Assembly (NCBI GenBank): GCA_006226375.1
Contig: SBHC01000081.1
Coordinates: 248,001-312,000 of the forward strand
Direction of reading: 5' to 3'
Source of the DNA: Deltaproteobacteria bacterium
Lineage (GTDB): Bacteria; Myxococcota_C; UBA6777
DNA: 64,000 bases
The position numbers and the translations under genes were made by a program. Positions 24,127 to 33,627 of the stretch are shown in pieces. Each line of letters opens with the position of its first letter. Position 1 is the stretch's first letter. Below the pieces are notes generated by a model that was given only the letters and a program-made list of their open reading frames with translations, was not told the origin of the DNA and made no database searches.

Positions 24127-26127
24127 TTACCCATGAGAAGGAAATCGTTGAATCTCCACTTCAGCTGGGCGAAAGACCTTGTTCCCCAAGCGAAAACCTT
24201 GACGCAAAAGTCGAGCGATGCGGCCGTCCTCTTCAGGGTTCATGGTGATCACTTCTTGCATCACACGACAACAAGACGGATCGCGCTCCATCTCTTCCAC
24301 ACCCAACGGCGACAAACCGTGTTGCGCCAACAAACCCACCAGGCGAGTTTGCACCGAAGAGAGTTCCTGCCATCGGGCCTCAGCGGTGGGGCCTTGTTCT
24401 CTCAAGTTCTTCATCCTCATATCGACAAAGTCGTAGAAGAAAAGGAGATCTTGCAGTAGCGCATGGGAAGAAGAGTGCCAAACGCCATCCATGAGAACCG
24501 AGGAAACCTCGGACATTTGCTCGACAAGTTTCGACTGCAAACCCAACAGATGGTCAAGAGAACCACCCTCTCCAATTCCCAGCGAGAGTCCCACAGAGAC
24601 GTCTTCTTCGACCAATACGTCGGAGGCATCGATCATCTCGATGTCTTCTGCAATGTCGAGGGAATCGAGAGCAATCTCTTCCTCTACCTCATAAGAAGCG
24701 ACCTCTCCAGAGACTGGGGCCTCATGTTCATCCGAAACGTAATCCAAAGAAGAGAGCGACGTTGACGTCTCCGAGGTGGGCGCTTCCTCAATCGGCAAAG
24801 AAGGTGAACTTGGGGACTGTGCCAGGTTTGCTGGCCTTGGAGTCGAAACAGAAGTGACTTCAGCAGAAGCAGCCTTCTCCACCGGAGTGCGGGATGGCAC
24901 CACCGTTTTGGGTGGAGCTGGGGGAGGTGGCGGCACAACCCCTTTGGGTTTGGCGAAAGGCGCACCTGGAGGAGGCGGTGGTGGCATCGACCACCCTCCA
25001 ACGTTGCCTGGACCTGGAGGGGGAACCATCTGGGTAGCCTCTCCCATGTCGTCATCGTCGCTTAGATCTGCAACACCTGAAGACACAGACGCTGGCGCAG
25101 GGGTTGCCGCTTCAGGAGCAGCATCAGAGACATGGGCCGTCGCAATATCTTCCACAGGCAAGGCAGCTGCAGGCGCCGGAGCAGGTGCCACATTCGCAAG
25201 GCCAGCAGAGAGATTGCTTGGAGCAGGAGTTCTCGGTGAAGCTGGTGCTGGAGGCGGCTGAAACACAGGAGGCAACGAAGCAGACGTTCCAGAGGCTGTC
25301 GGAGCACCCAAGGCCGCTACGCCTGAAGATGTCGGAGGCCCCAATGTAGGAGGCCCTCCACGCGACGGCACAGGAGGAATGTTCGGCGGAGCGCTCGGTT
25401 GTTGGTTGGCAGAAAGACTTGCGCTTCCACCACCATTCGCCTGGGGCAACGTGGGCAGCTTGGGAGGACCCGTCAACGAGGGAGGCGAGGTTAAGGAAGG
25501 TGGCATATTCAGCGAGGAGGACTCGACCAATGTCTGCGGTTGGAAAGCGTCATCTGCTCCGCCTGCGTTGGCTCTGCTCTGAGGCAAAACCCCAGGAGGT
25601 GGCCCTGCGCTCTCGGCTTCCGGGTTGGGTTCTGGAACCACAAGAGAGGGACGAGGTGGTGGTGGAGCCGAAAAGGGGAAGCTGTCCATGTCGTTGACAT
25701 TGGTTTCCGCGTTCCAAACGCCTTCTTCTTTCTTGGTCTCCTCAGGGTGACGATCAACAGTCGGTGACTCTGTGGTCGAGTCCGTATCCCCTTCGTACAG
25801 TTCAGGGAACGACATCCCAGGGATCGTACGTTCGGAGAGGTCATCATCCTGTTCGTGAAGGGAAATGTTCGCCGTTTGATCATGAGCATTGGTTGGTGGA
25901 CGCGATCTCGGCTGCGACTCCTCACGAAAGACGTCGTGCCACTCGGCTGGCATATGGGGAGGATTGCCCTGCGTTGGAGAGTCCTGCCCTTGACCCGAAG
26001 CCGTGGGTACATGCTCGACCGCGACAGGCTTAACGTTGCCCTCACTGTCTTCTTCCAAGACAATGCGCCGCCACTCTGTCGGCACCTCCGTCGCTACATG
26101 TTCCCGCTTCGTGTTTGGTTTTGTCAT
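24127..26127 (-). CDS. Pro-rich protein with GrpE-like C-terminal domain
   Basis: 666 residues. Residues 1-150 are polar and acidic. About 150-440 is low-complexity, very rich in Pro, Ala and Ser, with several poly-Pro clusters. A Glu/Asp/Ser-rich part follows. The last 140 residues are ordered: a long helix (LQSKLVEQMSEVSSVLMD), LLFFYDFVDMRMKNL, GLSPLGVEEMERDP and the ending IARLLRQGFRLGNKVFRPAEVEI. That ending matches the beta-wing region of GrpE (GY-x-L-x-x-RVLRPA-x-V-x-V). GrpE is the DnaK nucleotide-exchange factor; no dnaK or dnaJ is nearby. It may recruit DnaK to a particular site, which is inference. The ribosome-binding site is weak. Confidence 0.75.
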   Translation of the reverse strand: MTKPNTKREHVATEVPTEWRRIVLEEDSEGNVKPVAVEHVPTASGQGQDSPTQGNPPHMPAEWHDVFREESQPRSRPPTNAHDQTANISLHEQDDDLSERTIPGMSFPELYEGDTDSTTESPTVDRHPEETKKEEGVWNAETNVNDMDSFPFSAPPPPRPSLVVPEPNPEAESAGPPPGVLPQSRANAGGADDAFQPQTLVESSSLNMPPSLTSPPSLTGPPKLPTLPQANGGGSASLSANQQPSAPPNIPPVPSRGGPPTLGPPTSSGVAALGAPTASGTSASLPPVFQPPPAPASPRTPAPSNLSAGLANVAPAPAPAAALPVEDIATAHVSDAAPEAATPAPASVSSGVADLSDDDDMGEATQMVPPPGPGNVGGWSMPPPPPPGAPFAKPKGVVPPPPPAPPKTVVPSRTPVEKAASAEVTSVSTPRPANLAQSPSSPSLPIEEAPTSETSTSLSSLDYVSDEHEAPVSGEVASYEVEEEIALDSLDIAEDIEMIDASDVLVEEDVSVGLSLGIGEGGSLDHLLGLQSKLVEQMSEVSSVLMDGVWHSSSHALLQDLLFFYDFVDMRMKNLREQGPTAEARWQELSSVQTRLVGLLAQHGLSPLGVEEMERDPSCCRVMQEVITMNPEEDGRIARLLRQGFRLGNKVFRPAEVEIQRFPSHG

Positions 26128-26317
26128 TTGAAAATTAAGCCTTATTCTTTTCTATGCGAAACGAATGCTCCATCTTGTACGACAATGAAGAGAACTGAGT
26201 ATAGCAACACACCGTCTGAAATACAACGCATGCTCCTGTTAAGAATCTTCTTGATCTCTGTTTCAAAATCATGCGATAGTCATCTACTGACGGAGAATAC
26301 GTAACGCGCGAGCGAGT

Positions 26318-28327
26318 ATGGCCATGAAAGTACCCAAAGAACCGAAACTTCGTGAGATCATTGTTCGGCTGCGAGAAAAGGCCAAGCGGAAGGTCCCTTT
26401 GACCGACGCTGAGGACATTGTCCAAGAGGTCCTTGTTGTCCTTGTCGAACGTATGCAACGCCCCCAACCCATCGAGTCTTTGCAGGCTTATGCGGACGGC
26501 GTTCTGCGCCATGTAATCTATGATTACTACCAACGAAAACGTGAGACGCTTCTGCCCAACGAACAGGGCATGGAGCAGGTGTCTCCCACCCCCACTCCAG
26601 AACAGCGTGTGGTGTGGATGCGCCACCTTCGCGTGATCGAGAGCCTCGCGGAAGAAAACCGGATCGATGAGTCGTTGGTCAACGAACACTTTGTGGGCGG
26701 CGCTCCGCTCCGTGAAGTGGCCGACCACCTCAACGTCTCCCCAGGCGCTGTGAACGGCCGCCTGTTCCGGTTCCGTCAGAAGGTGATGAAGGTCGCAGGT
26801 AGCTGCTTTGCAGGACTCCTTGCTCTGGGTACGAGCCTTTGGAGTCGCGCCTCTCAAGCAGCAAACCTCTCTCGTGGAAAGCTCGCGCTCGCCGGCTCGG
26901 GCCTTCTGTCCTTGGGTGTTTTTGTCACTTGGCTTGCAGTAGGAACCACTCCTTCTTCGTCATCGGGGTCGTCCCTCGCTCGCAGCTTTAGCGCCACTCC
27001 GTCAACAACGGCGCTCCCCTTCCAAGCTCCCCAATCAACCTTGCAGTCATCATCCGCAGACAAAGCCAAGATGGCCGTGTTGCTGCAACCCAGCACGACC
27101 CAAGCACCTTTGAAGGACGCAAACTCCCAAGAACAGAGTTCGCAACCCGCTCACAAAGAATCCAAAGTTCGACGAGCGATCAAGCAGGCCTTGTCGGAGA
27201 TTTCCACAAAAGTACCGTTCCATGTTCCTTTCCAAGTGATAGCGCCAACGCCAAAGAGCACCGGCGGAGTTCAGCAACCAAGCGTGAACAAAGGAACTCA
27301 AACCTCCCTGACAGCGCCCTCTCTCAAAGTAGCGGCTGCTGCCACAGCGCCCACACAACCGACTCTTAACGCTCGTCGACAAGCTGTAACAACGTCGGGC
27401 ATTCTTGCGGCCAGCGCGATCGCTGCTCTGCCAACAGCGCCGGTCGCCCGCCCCTCACAGCAGCCCAACGTTGCGACTCCTTCTGTCATCCAGACAGCAG
27501 GCACCAACGGACTGAATCGTACACCGACTTCCTTGACTCCCACGGTCAAACCAGCGGTCCCACCAACGACCCCGACGGTGAACCGACCGAACGCACTGGA
27601 CCCCAGCCAGACTCTGGCCATGGCCCCCTCCACTGTGGTTCGACCTGTAGGAATCAATACATCGGCGCCCCAACTGCCCCAAGCGAGCAACTCCAAGGCA
27701 AACGTTATCACGCAAAGCTTGCGCCACAGCTTCTGTGTGATCCAAGACAGTCGCGTGTACCGCTGTGACAGCGGACGTATGGAAGATGTTACAGGCCCAC
27801 ACAATGAGGCATTTGGCTGCAAAAGCGAACTGTGCAAGAATGTGGTGGGCAAAGGTCCAAGTCTTGTTGTGACCCAAAAGTTCGAACTTTTCATCGTAGG
27901 CCCCACGAGCTACATGAAAAGCAACGATCAAGGTGAGACCTGGGCGACTCCCTCCAAGATCCTCTCCTCTGATGAACTGCTCAAGCAGAGCCACCTGATA
28001 CTCAACCAAAACGGTGAGCTCTGGCAGCAGATCAACAAAACATGGGAGAAGAAGCGGGACAGCCAATCCAGCCTTCACGAGGTGCGCCTGCACTTGGACC
28101 GCGCTGCGGTTAGCGTCGAAGACGACGGCGGCTTCAAACTTCAATGGGACGGCACGAAGAACAGCTCCACAGAGAAGAAGTCCATCCAGACGATCCTGAC
28201 GGACCAACTTTCGACGAAAGTCAAAACCCAAGTTCAACCTCATCTGCCTTCCCTCAAGAAAACCCAGAAAGAAGATATTCCTGCTCCTCCACAGGAGAAC
28301 GTGACTCCCATCGGACTGGAGCCCTAG
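26318..28327 (+). CDS. ECF-type sigma factor fused to membrane segment and outer domain
   Basis: 669 residues. Residues 1-160 look like an ECF sigma-70 factor: region 2 (LTDAEDIVQEVLVVLVERM, then YADGVLRHVIYDYYQRKRE) and region 4 with a helix-turn-helix (LREVADHLNVSPGAVNGRLFRFRQKVM). A hydrophobic stretch (about 162-176) and a clear membrane helix (about 188-209, LALAGSGLLSLGVFVTWLAV) follow. Then come about 260 residues rich in Ser/Thr/Pro/Ala and a C-terminal domain (about 465-669) with paired Cys and an Asp-box-like motif SNDQGETW, as in BNR beta propellers. No separate anti-sigma gene is adjacent, so the membrane part may hold the sigma domain. No strong ribosome-binding site; ATG at 26324 is an alternative start. 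Confidence 0.75.
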   Translation: MAMKVPKEPKLREIIVRLREKAKRKVPLTDAEDIVQEVLVVLVERMQRPQPIESLQAYADGVLRHVIYDYYQRKRETLLPNEQGMEQVSPTPTPEQRVVWMRHLRVIESLAEENRIDESLVNEHFVGGAPLREVADHLNVSPGAVNGRLFRFRQKVMKVAGSCFAGLLALGTSLWSRASQAANLSRGKLALAGSGLLSLGVFVTWLAVGTTPSSSSGSSLARSFSATPSTTALPFQAPQSTLQSSSADKAKMAVLLQPSTTQAPLKDANSQEQSSQPAHKESKVRRAIKQALSEISTKVPFHVPFQVIAPTPKSTGGVQQPSVNKGTQTSLTAPSLKVAAAATAPTQPTLNARRQAVTTSGILAASAIAALPTAPVARPSQQPNVATPSVIQTAGTNGLNRTPTSLTPTVKPAVPPTTPTVNRPNALDPSQTLAMAPSTVVRPVGINTSAPQLPQASNSKANVITQSLRHSFCVIQDSRVYRCDSGRMEDVTGPHNEAFGCKSELCKNVVGKGPSLVVTQKFELFIVGPTSYMKSNDQGETWATPSKILSSDELLKQSHLILNQNGELWQQINKTWEKKRDSQSSLHEVRLHLDRAAVSVEDDGGFKLQWDGTKNSSTEKKSIQTILTDQLSTKVKTQVQPHLPSLKKTQKEDIPAPPQENVTPIGLEP

Positions 28328-28438
28328 GAGCCTGATCTTGTTCTCATCCTCTCGTCTTTCCTCTGCCTGCCAACGCGCAGGAGACTCTAGCATCACATTT
28401 GTACGACTCCTTCATGCCTATACCATAGGAATGTTTTG

Positions 28439-29449
28439 ATGATGTCTTTTCGACGCATACAGACACTTGGTCTTTTGTTCTTTGGAACCTTTGTTTTTCT
28501 GTTAAGTGGATGCGAAAGCTGCAAAGAAAAACCTTCTGTGCAAGCGCTGACTCTCCCATTCTCCGACAACTTTAATCGGGAGACGCTGGGCTCCCAGTGG
28601 TTTACAGAGCGCCCCGGTCGCTGGAAGATCGAATTCGACGACAAAACAAAAGACGGCAGAGTTTGCGGTTGGCAAGCTCGAAATATGCCGCTCTTCTTGA
28701 AGGGCGCCCTTCCCCGCAATGTCATCATTGAATTTGACGCCTGGGCCTACCATCGCGATGGAGATGTCAAAGTCGAGATCTTCACAGACGGAAGATTCCA
28801 CGCGACGGGCTACGTCCTTGTACACGGCGGCTGGAACAACACCTGGTCGATCATCGACCGACTGGATGAGCACAGCCGAAACTGCCGGCGTGGAGAGGCC
28901 AACAAGCCTGTACACTGTCGCCGGGTCAAGCGTGGTGGTCCGACCTTGAAGAGAAAGTACCACTGGACAATCAAGCGAGTGGGCTCGGTGGTGTCATGGT
29001 CTGTCGATGGCCGCCCCTTCCTCTCGTACCCAGATCCAATGCCCCTCGAAGGCGAAAACCACAAACACTTTGCCTTCAGCAACTGGATCGCACGCATCTG
29101 CTTTGACAACCTCAAGATTCGGCGAGCCGAAGCCCCCAAGGCTGCACAACAGCCTCGACAGCCCGCTGCGATCGTAAAGCCACAGCAACCTGCAGTGCGA
29201 AAGGCTCCCACGCCTTCCACGATTCAGATTCAGCCCACGCCGATGGCACAGACTCCAGAGCCTGTACAGAATCCCATTCCCAGATCGCAACGACTTCCAC
29301 AGCCCACGATCATTCAACTTCATCGCGCCAAAAAGCCCAAGAAGGGAATTCGGCTTTACCAACCTCGTCTTCTTCGACCTGGACAAGTAAAGCTCCCTAC
29401 GCTCTACAAGCGACGACCTCTTCAACTGCGACCCCAACCCCGCAGGTAG
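28439..29449 (+). CDS. Lipoprotein with LamG/concanavalin-like domain
   Basis: About 336 residues. Signal peptide with lipobox LLSGC (Cys about 24). The middle (about 40-225) looks like a jelly-roll domain of the LamG/DUF1080-like type: FSDNFNRETLGSQWF, a central GRWKIEFDD, NVIIEFDAWAYHRDGDVKVEIF and FDNLKIRRAE at its end. Such domains bind sugars or occur in glycan enzymes; no catalytic residues can be assigned. The C-terminal 110 residues are Pro/Gln/Arg-rich. AGGA lies eight bases before the ATG chosen; a TTG just before and an ATG just after are alternatives. It starts 111 bp after the sigma-factor fusion on the same strand and could be one of its targets. Confidence 0.78.
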   Translation: MMSFRRIQTLGLLFFGTFVFLLSGCESCKEKPSVQALTLPFSDNFNRETLGSQWFTERPGRWKIEFDDKTKDGRVCGWQARNMPLFLKGALPRNVIIEFDAWAYHRDGDVKVEIFTDGRFHATGYVLVHGGWNNTWSIIDRLDEHSRNCRRGEANKPVHCRRVKRGGPTLKRKYHWTIKRVGSVVSWSVDGRPFLSYPDPMPLEGENHKHFAFSNWIARICFDNLKIRRAEAPKAAQQPRQPAAIVKPQQPAVRKAPTPSTIQIQPTPMAQTPEPVQNPIPRSQRLPQPTIIQLHRAKKPKKGIRLYQPRLLRPGQVKLPTLYKRRPLQLRPQPRR

Positions 29450-29540
29450 TCTCCTTGGGAAAACCTGCGCCTGATTGACAGCATAGCGACTACAGCGAGG
29501 CCCGGTTTTGCGATTCTTTGACGAAAATGGAAAGAAGAAC

Positions 29541-32000
29541 ATGGGAGAACGAGGCAAGAGCCGACTCAAGATCCGGGAAGAGATCCCGATCTTGCCTCTG
29601 CGGAACACCGTCATTTATCCTGGCGTTGTGGTTCCCCTCACCATCGGCCGTCCTTCCAGCTTGCGGCTGATCGAAGACGCCCTTGCCGCCGACAAGATCA
29701 TCGGCATAGTCGGCCAGCGCGACCCCGACAACGACTCTCCTGAGGGCAACGATCTGTTTACGATGGGGACCGTCGCTCAGATCTCGCGTGTGCTTCGGCC
29801 CAACGAGTCCACCAGCAACGTCATCGCCCACGTACAGGGCATACAGAGGATGCGGGTGAATCGCTTTACACAGAAGCGGCCCTACCTCAAAGCTCACGTC
29901 CAACTGATCGACGAACGGTACGAAGACTCACCTGAGTTGCGAACCTTGTTCAACAGCCTGCGAGCCAGCGCACTTCAAATCGTAGAACTCTCCAATCATA
30001 TCCCTCAGGAAGTCTCGCAGGTCATCCAACAGATCGAGTCTCCCGGCTACCTCGCGGACCTTATCGCTGCCTACCTGAACATCTCGATGGTGGAAAAAGA
30101 AGAGATCCTGGAGTGCCTTGATCTCAGCCGACGCGTCCAAAAGGTCCTCACCTACGTTCGCAAAGAACTCCAGATGCTTGAGCTCAACCAACGCATCCAG
30201 GACCAGGTCAAAGACGAACTCGACAAAAACCAACGAGAGTACTACCTGCGCAAACAGCTCAAGGCCATCCGCAAAGAATTGGGCGAAGAGGAAGAAGACG
30301 TCGACGAGTTGGAAGAACTTCGCGACAAACTCCAAGACGCTCAGATGCCACCGGACATTGAGAAAGAGGCCCTGAAAGAACTCAACCGGCTGTCGCGCAT
30401 TCCCCCACAATCAGCCGAATACACAGTGGCTCGCACGTACCTGGATTGGCTGATAGAGCTGCCTTGGAGCTTAACCACAGAAGACAATCTGGACATCGCC
30501 CGCGCACGTCAGATCCTCAACGAAGACCACTACGGTCTGAACAAAGTCAAAAAGAGGATCTTGGAATACCTCGCGGTGCGTAAGCTTAAGGCCGACATGA
30601 AAGGACCCATCCTTTGCTTTGTGGGTCCTCCTGGTGTTGGAAAGACAAGCCTCGGTCGCTCCATCGCCCGAGCCATGGGACGTGAGTTTGTCCGCATCGC
30701 TCTCGGCGGTGTCAAAGACGAAGCCGAGATCCGTGGTCACCGCCGCACCTATGTGGGCGCTTTGCCTGGCCGAATCATCAAGAGCCTAAAGAAAGCCAAG
30801 AGCAACAACCCTGTCTTTGTGTTGGATGAAGTTGACAAGCTCAGCAACGATATGCGTGGCGACCCGGCCTCTGCCCTTCTTGAGGTCCTGGACCCAGAGC
30901 AGAACGACTCCTTCTCGGATCACTACCTGGAGGTCCCGTTTGACCTGTCGAAGGTCATGTTCATTGCGACAGCCAACCTCCTCGACCCCATCCCTGCCGC
31001 TCTCAGAGACAGGATGGAAGTCATTGAGATTGCAGGGTACACTGAAGAGGACAAGCGGCATATTGCCCGGCAGTACCTGATTGATCGACAGCATCGAGAG
31101 CATGGACTGCCACCAGAGCAAATCACCTTCACGGACGACGCCTTGCGTGCGCTGTGCCGAGACTACACTCGGGAAGCGGGTGTCCGAAACCTGGAACGTG
31201 AGATCGCCTCCATTTGTCGAGCGATCGCGATGCAAGTCGCAGAAGACAAAACAGATCCAAGACACGTTGACCAGCCAGACCTCTCCGACTTTCTGGGACC
31301 CGCGAAGTACTTCTCCGACTTCACAGACCGGGTTCAATCCCCAGGGGTTGCAACTGGCCTCGCGTGGACTCCCTCCGGTGGTGAGCTTCTCTTTATCGAA
31401 GCCACCAAGATGAAAGGAAAGGGTCAACTCCTTCTCACAGGAAAGCTGGGCGATGTGATGAAAGAATCGGCCCAGGCGACGCTGTCTTACCTACGCACCC
31501 ATGCGACCAGTCTGGGAATTCCTGTCGACTTCTTGTCCGACCACGACATTCACATCCACGTTCCCTCCGGCGCCATCCCCAAAGATGGCCCCTCGGCGGG
31601 CGTCGCGCTGTTCACCGCGCTGTTGTCCCTGCTGACCGGTCGAAGGGTTCGCCCCAACATCGCGATGACTGGGGAGATTACGTTGCGTGGGGTCATCCTG
31701 CCCGTGGGTGGGATCAAGGAGAAGGTGCTCGCCGCCCACCGCGCCAAACTGGAAGAAGTTCTCCTCCCTGCCAAAAATCAAAAAGACCTCGTCGAGATCC
31801 CCGACGAGGTCCGTAAAACCCTCAAGATTCGGCAAGTCAGTCACCTCAACGACTTGCTGGATGTTGTCTTTGCTGATCTACCACCAGCGTTGGTGGTGAC
31901 AGCGCCAGAAAACCCAACAGGTCTTGTGCCTGAAGTCCCCGCCGAGATCCTCGCGGATAGCAGCCCAACCTCTTCTTCCAAAAGCAAACATCAAAAATAG
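29541..32000 (+). CDS. lon: ATP-dependent Lon protease
   Basis: About 819 residues, normal for Lon. The N-terminal substrate-binding domain starts IPILPLRNTVIYPGVVVPLTIGR. A coiled section precedes the AAA+ module with Walker A GPPGVGKTS (about 362-370) and Walker B VFVLDEVDK. The protease domain has the catalytic dyad Ser685 (DGPSAG) and Lys728 (GGIKEK). GGAAAGAAG directly before ATG decides the start; an in-frame TTG 33 bases upstream is less likely. Lon degrades misfolded and short-lived regulatory proteins in the cytoplasm. The tail past residue 785 is Ser/Pro/Lys-rich and unlike other Lons. The gene is probably a single transcription unit. Confidence 0.97.
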   Translation: MGERGKSRLKIREEIPILPLRNTVIYPGVVVPLTIGRPSSLRLIEDALAADKIIGIVGQRDPDNDSPEGNDLFTMGTVAQISRVLRPNESTSNVIAHVQGIQRMRVNRFTQKRPYLKAHVQLIDERYEDSPELRTLFNSLRASALQIVELSNHIPQEVSQVIQQIESPGYLADLIAAYLNISMVEKEEILECLDLSRRVQKVLTYVRKELQMLELNQRIQDQVKDELDKNQREYYLRKQLKAIRKELGEEEEDVDELEELRDKLQDAQMPPDIEKEALKELNRLSRIPPQSAEYTVARTYLDWLIELPWSLTTEDNLDIARARQILNEDHYGLNKVKKRILEYLAVRKLKADMKGPILCFVGPPGVGKTSLGRSIARAMGREFVRIALGGVKDEAEIRGHRRTYVGALPGRIIKSLKKAKSNNPVFVLDEVDKLSNDMRGDPASALLEVLDPEQNDSFSDHYLEVPFDLSKVMFIATANLLDPIPAALRDRMEVIEIAGYTEEDKRHIARQYLIDRQHREHGLPPEQITFTDDALRALCRDYTREAGVRNLEREIASICRAIAMQVAEDKTDPRHVDQPDLSDFLGPAKYFSDFTDRVQSPGVATGLAWTPSGGELLFIEATKMKGKGQLLLTGKLGDVMKESAQATLSYLRTHATSLGIPVDFLSDHDIHIHVPSGAIPKDGPSAGVALFTALLSLLTGRRVRPNIAMTGEITLRGVILPVGGIKEKVLAAHRAKLEEVLLPAKNQKDLVEIPDEVRKTLKIRQVSHLNDLLDVVFADLPPALVVTAPENPTGLVPEVPAEILADSSPTSSSKSKHQK

Positions 32001-32070
32001 AGGCTGGCTCATCGCCATTCACACGACTCCCTCAGAGAGGTTGCCCGGCTTGGTAACGTTGCACCCTCGC

Positions 32071-32107
32071 CTACCTTGTTTCAGGTAGCCTACCTTATTT
32101 CAGGTAG
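32071..32107. repeat. Tandem 19-bp repeat, each unit a hairpin
   Basis: CTACCTTGTTTCAGGTAG (32071-32088) and CTACCTTATTTCAGGTAG (32090-32107) differ by one base and each folds on itself (CTACCT/AGGTAG). The right copy covers the last codons and stop of the minus-strand lipoprotein gene, and the left copy lies just past that stop. The element sits between the converging lon and lipoprotein genes. Confidence 0.85.
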
Positions 32108-33462
32108 CTGGTGTTCTGGTTGTCCCGCAATCCACGGGGCCATGGGCTGTTGGCGAGACCGGGAGAGTCAGTCCAAAGAGCGATGATCGTACCGCCAGTG
32201 GTTCCGACGTAGAGAGTTCCATCTTGGGCGATCGCGGGGTGGCCTGAGAAAGGCTCACGTCCACCAAAGCTACGCTCCACCTTCCCACGTGTTGGATTGA
32301 CAAACTGAATCTCAGGATTGGTTGCGTCCACGCTACCGATGTAAACAAGACCACCCGCCCCAACCGTAGGCGCATACCGAAGTTCGTCGTTGACAGAAAT
32401 GGTGGTTCCGTTCTTCCAAAGAAGGTTGGCAGGCTCCCCTGTACTTTTGCTCACTTTGAAGAGTTTTCCTCGGAACGTACCGAAGTACAAGTACGTCTGG
32501 TGGATGACAATGGCCGTGGAGACCACACCGTATTGGCTTTGTGGAGACCATTTGACCGTGCCGTCTGCTTTGTAAGCGTTCAGGTTGCTTCCGCCGACGT
32601 AGATGGTCCCATCTGCATCGACTGAAACAGCATTGCAAGGTTCACTCCCGCCCAAGACCTTCTCCCACAGCTTCTCACCGTCGGGCTTGATCGCGTGCAA
32701 AGACTTGTCATCGCTGCAAAGGTAAATGGTCCCATCAATCCCAACAGCCGGCGCAGAGTTGACCTTTCCGCTGAGAACATAGTTGGCGCTCCATGCCGAA
32801 GTCCCAGGCGCCTTAAATGCCTGGAGTGTGTTTCCAGAGGCCACGAGGATAACGCCGTCTTTCCCAAGCGCTGGGGGGAAGCGGTCACCTTCTGACAGCA
32901 ACTGAGCGTTCCAGGCTGTTTTTTTGGTTTTGGGATCAATCGCGTACAGAAGCTTCGACTTGGATGAAACGTAGATCATCCCCTTGCTATCGACAACAGG
33001 AGCGCTGATCGCCTCACCCAAAGTGCCGATCGACCAAGCTTCATTTCCGGTGGTCGCGTCCAGCGCGGAGAGTCCGCGAGCTGCAACATAGATCTGGGTT
33101 TGATCGGGGGCAATCGCGATGCTCTTGACCTCGCCCTGCACGCTCGTGCTCCAACGAACCTTGCCGACATTGGGGTTGGGTTCAAAGGCAGGGCCTTCGG
33201 GTCCGTCTTCCTTCGCAGACTCTGGACCGTCTTCCTTTGTGTCACCACCGTCTTCACCGCCGTCGTCCGTCGTCGTCGGCTTTTCCTCCGACTTCTCTTC
33301 TTGAGCAGCTTCGGTTGCCGAATCCGTGACGACCTTCTCGCCACCCGAGGATTCTCCCGTAGCTTCAGAACCACCGTTGCCTGAACATCCAGTAACAGGG
33401 GCTAAACTGAAAGCAAACAGTAAAGCCAGACCAAACAACACAAAATACAAGCCCTTGCGCAT
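32095..33462 (-). CDS. Lipoprotein with PQQ-like beta propeller
   Basis: About 455 residues. Signal peptide with lipobox VTGC (Cys about 26). An acidic, low-complexity linker (about 30-95, rich in Glu, Gly, Asp and Thr) is followed by a beta propeller of PQQ/BamB type. Its repeats follow the pattern x-G-x-IYV-x-S-x-x-x-L-x-A-x-x-x-x-TG (for example SKGMIYVSSKSKLLYAIDPKTKKTAW, shown in part). BamB itself assists outer membrane protein assembly, but the long linker and the lack of BAM neighbours argue against a direct equivalent. GGAG lies nine bases before ATG; a GTG directly before it is an alternative. It converges on lon. The role is unknown. Confidence 0.85.
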   Translation of the reverse strand: MRKGLYFVLFGLALLFAFSLAPVTGCSGNGGSEATGESSGGEKVVTDSATEAAQEEKSEEKPTTTDDGGEDGGDTKEDGPESAKEDGPEGPAFEPNPNVGKVRWSTSVQGEVKSIAIAPDQTQIYVAARGLSALDATTGNEAWSIGTLGEAISAPVVDSKGMIYVSSKSKLLYAIDPKTKKTAWNAQLLSEGDRFPPALGKDGVILVASGNTLQAFKAPGTSAWSANYVLSGKVNSAPAVGIDGTIYLCSDDKSLHAIKPDGEKLWEKVLGGSEPCNAVSVDADGTIYVGGSNLNAYKADGTVKWSPQSQYGVVSTAIVIHQTYLYFGTFRGKLFKVSKSTGEPANLLWKNGTTISVNDELRYAPTVGAGGLVYIGSVDATNPEIQFVNPTRGKVERSFGGREPFSGHPAIAQDGTLYVGTTGGTIIALWTDSPGLANSPWPRGLRDNQNTSYLK

Positions 33463-33627
33463 CACTCAACACTCCATCGTTTCTATATATATATCAAACA
33501 ACTATGCTACTCGACTGAAACACCCTTGTCAAAATCCGTGAACCCCGCCATGATGGTGCCGGACACCGCGAACTCCAAAAGGGAGCGGCTGTCCCTTCCG
33601 TCTCCCAAGAACCAGAGGATTGAACCG

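Noticed and set aside
33480-33500. (TA)n tract as a promoter element
   Set aside because: It lies between divergent genes and may help melting, but no -35 element at proper spacing could be assigned, so no promoter was called.
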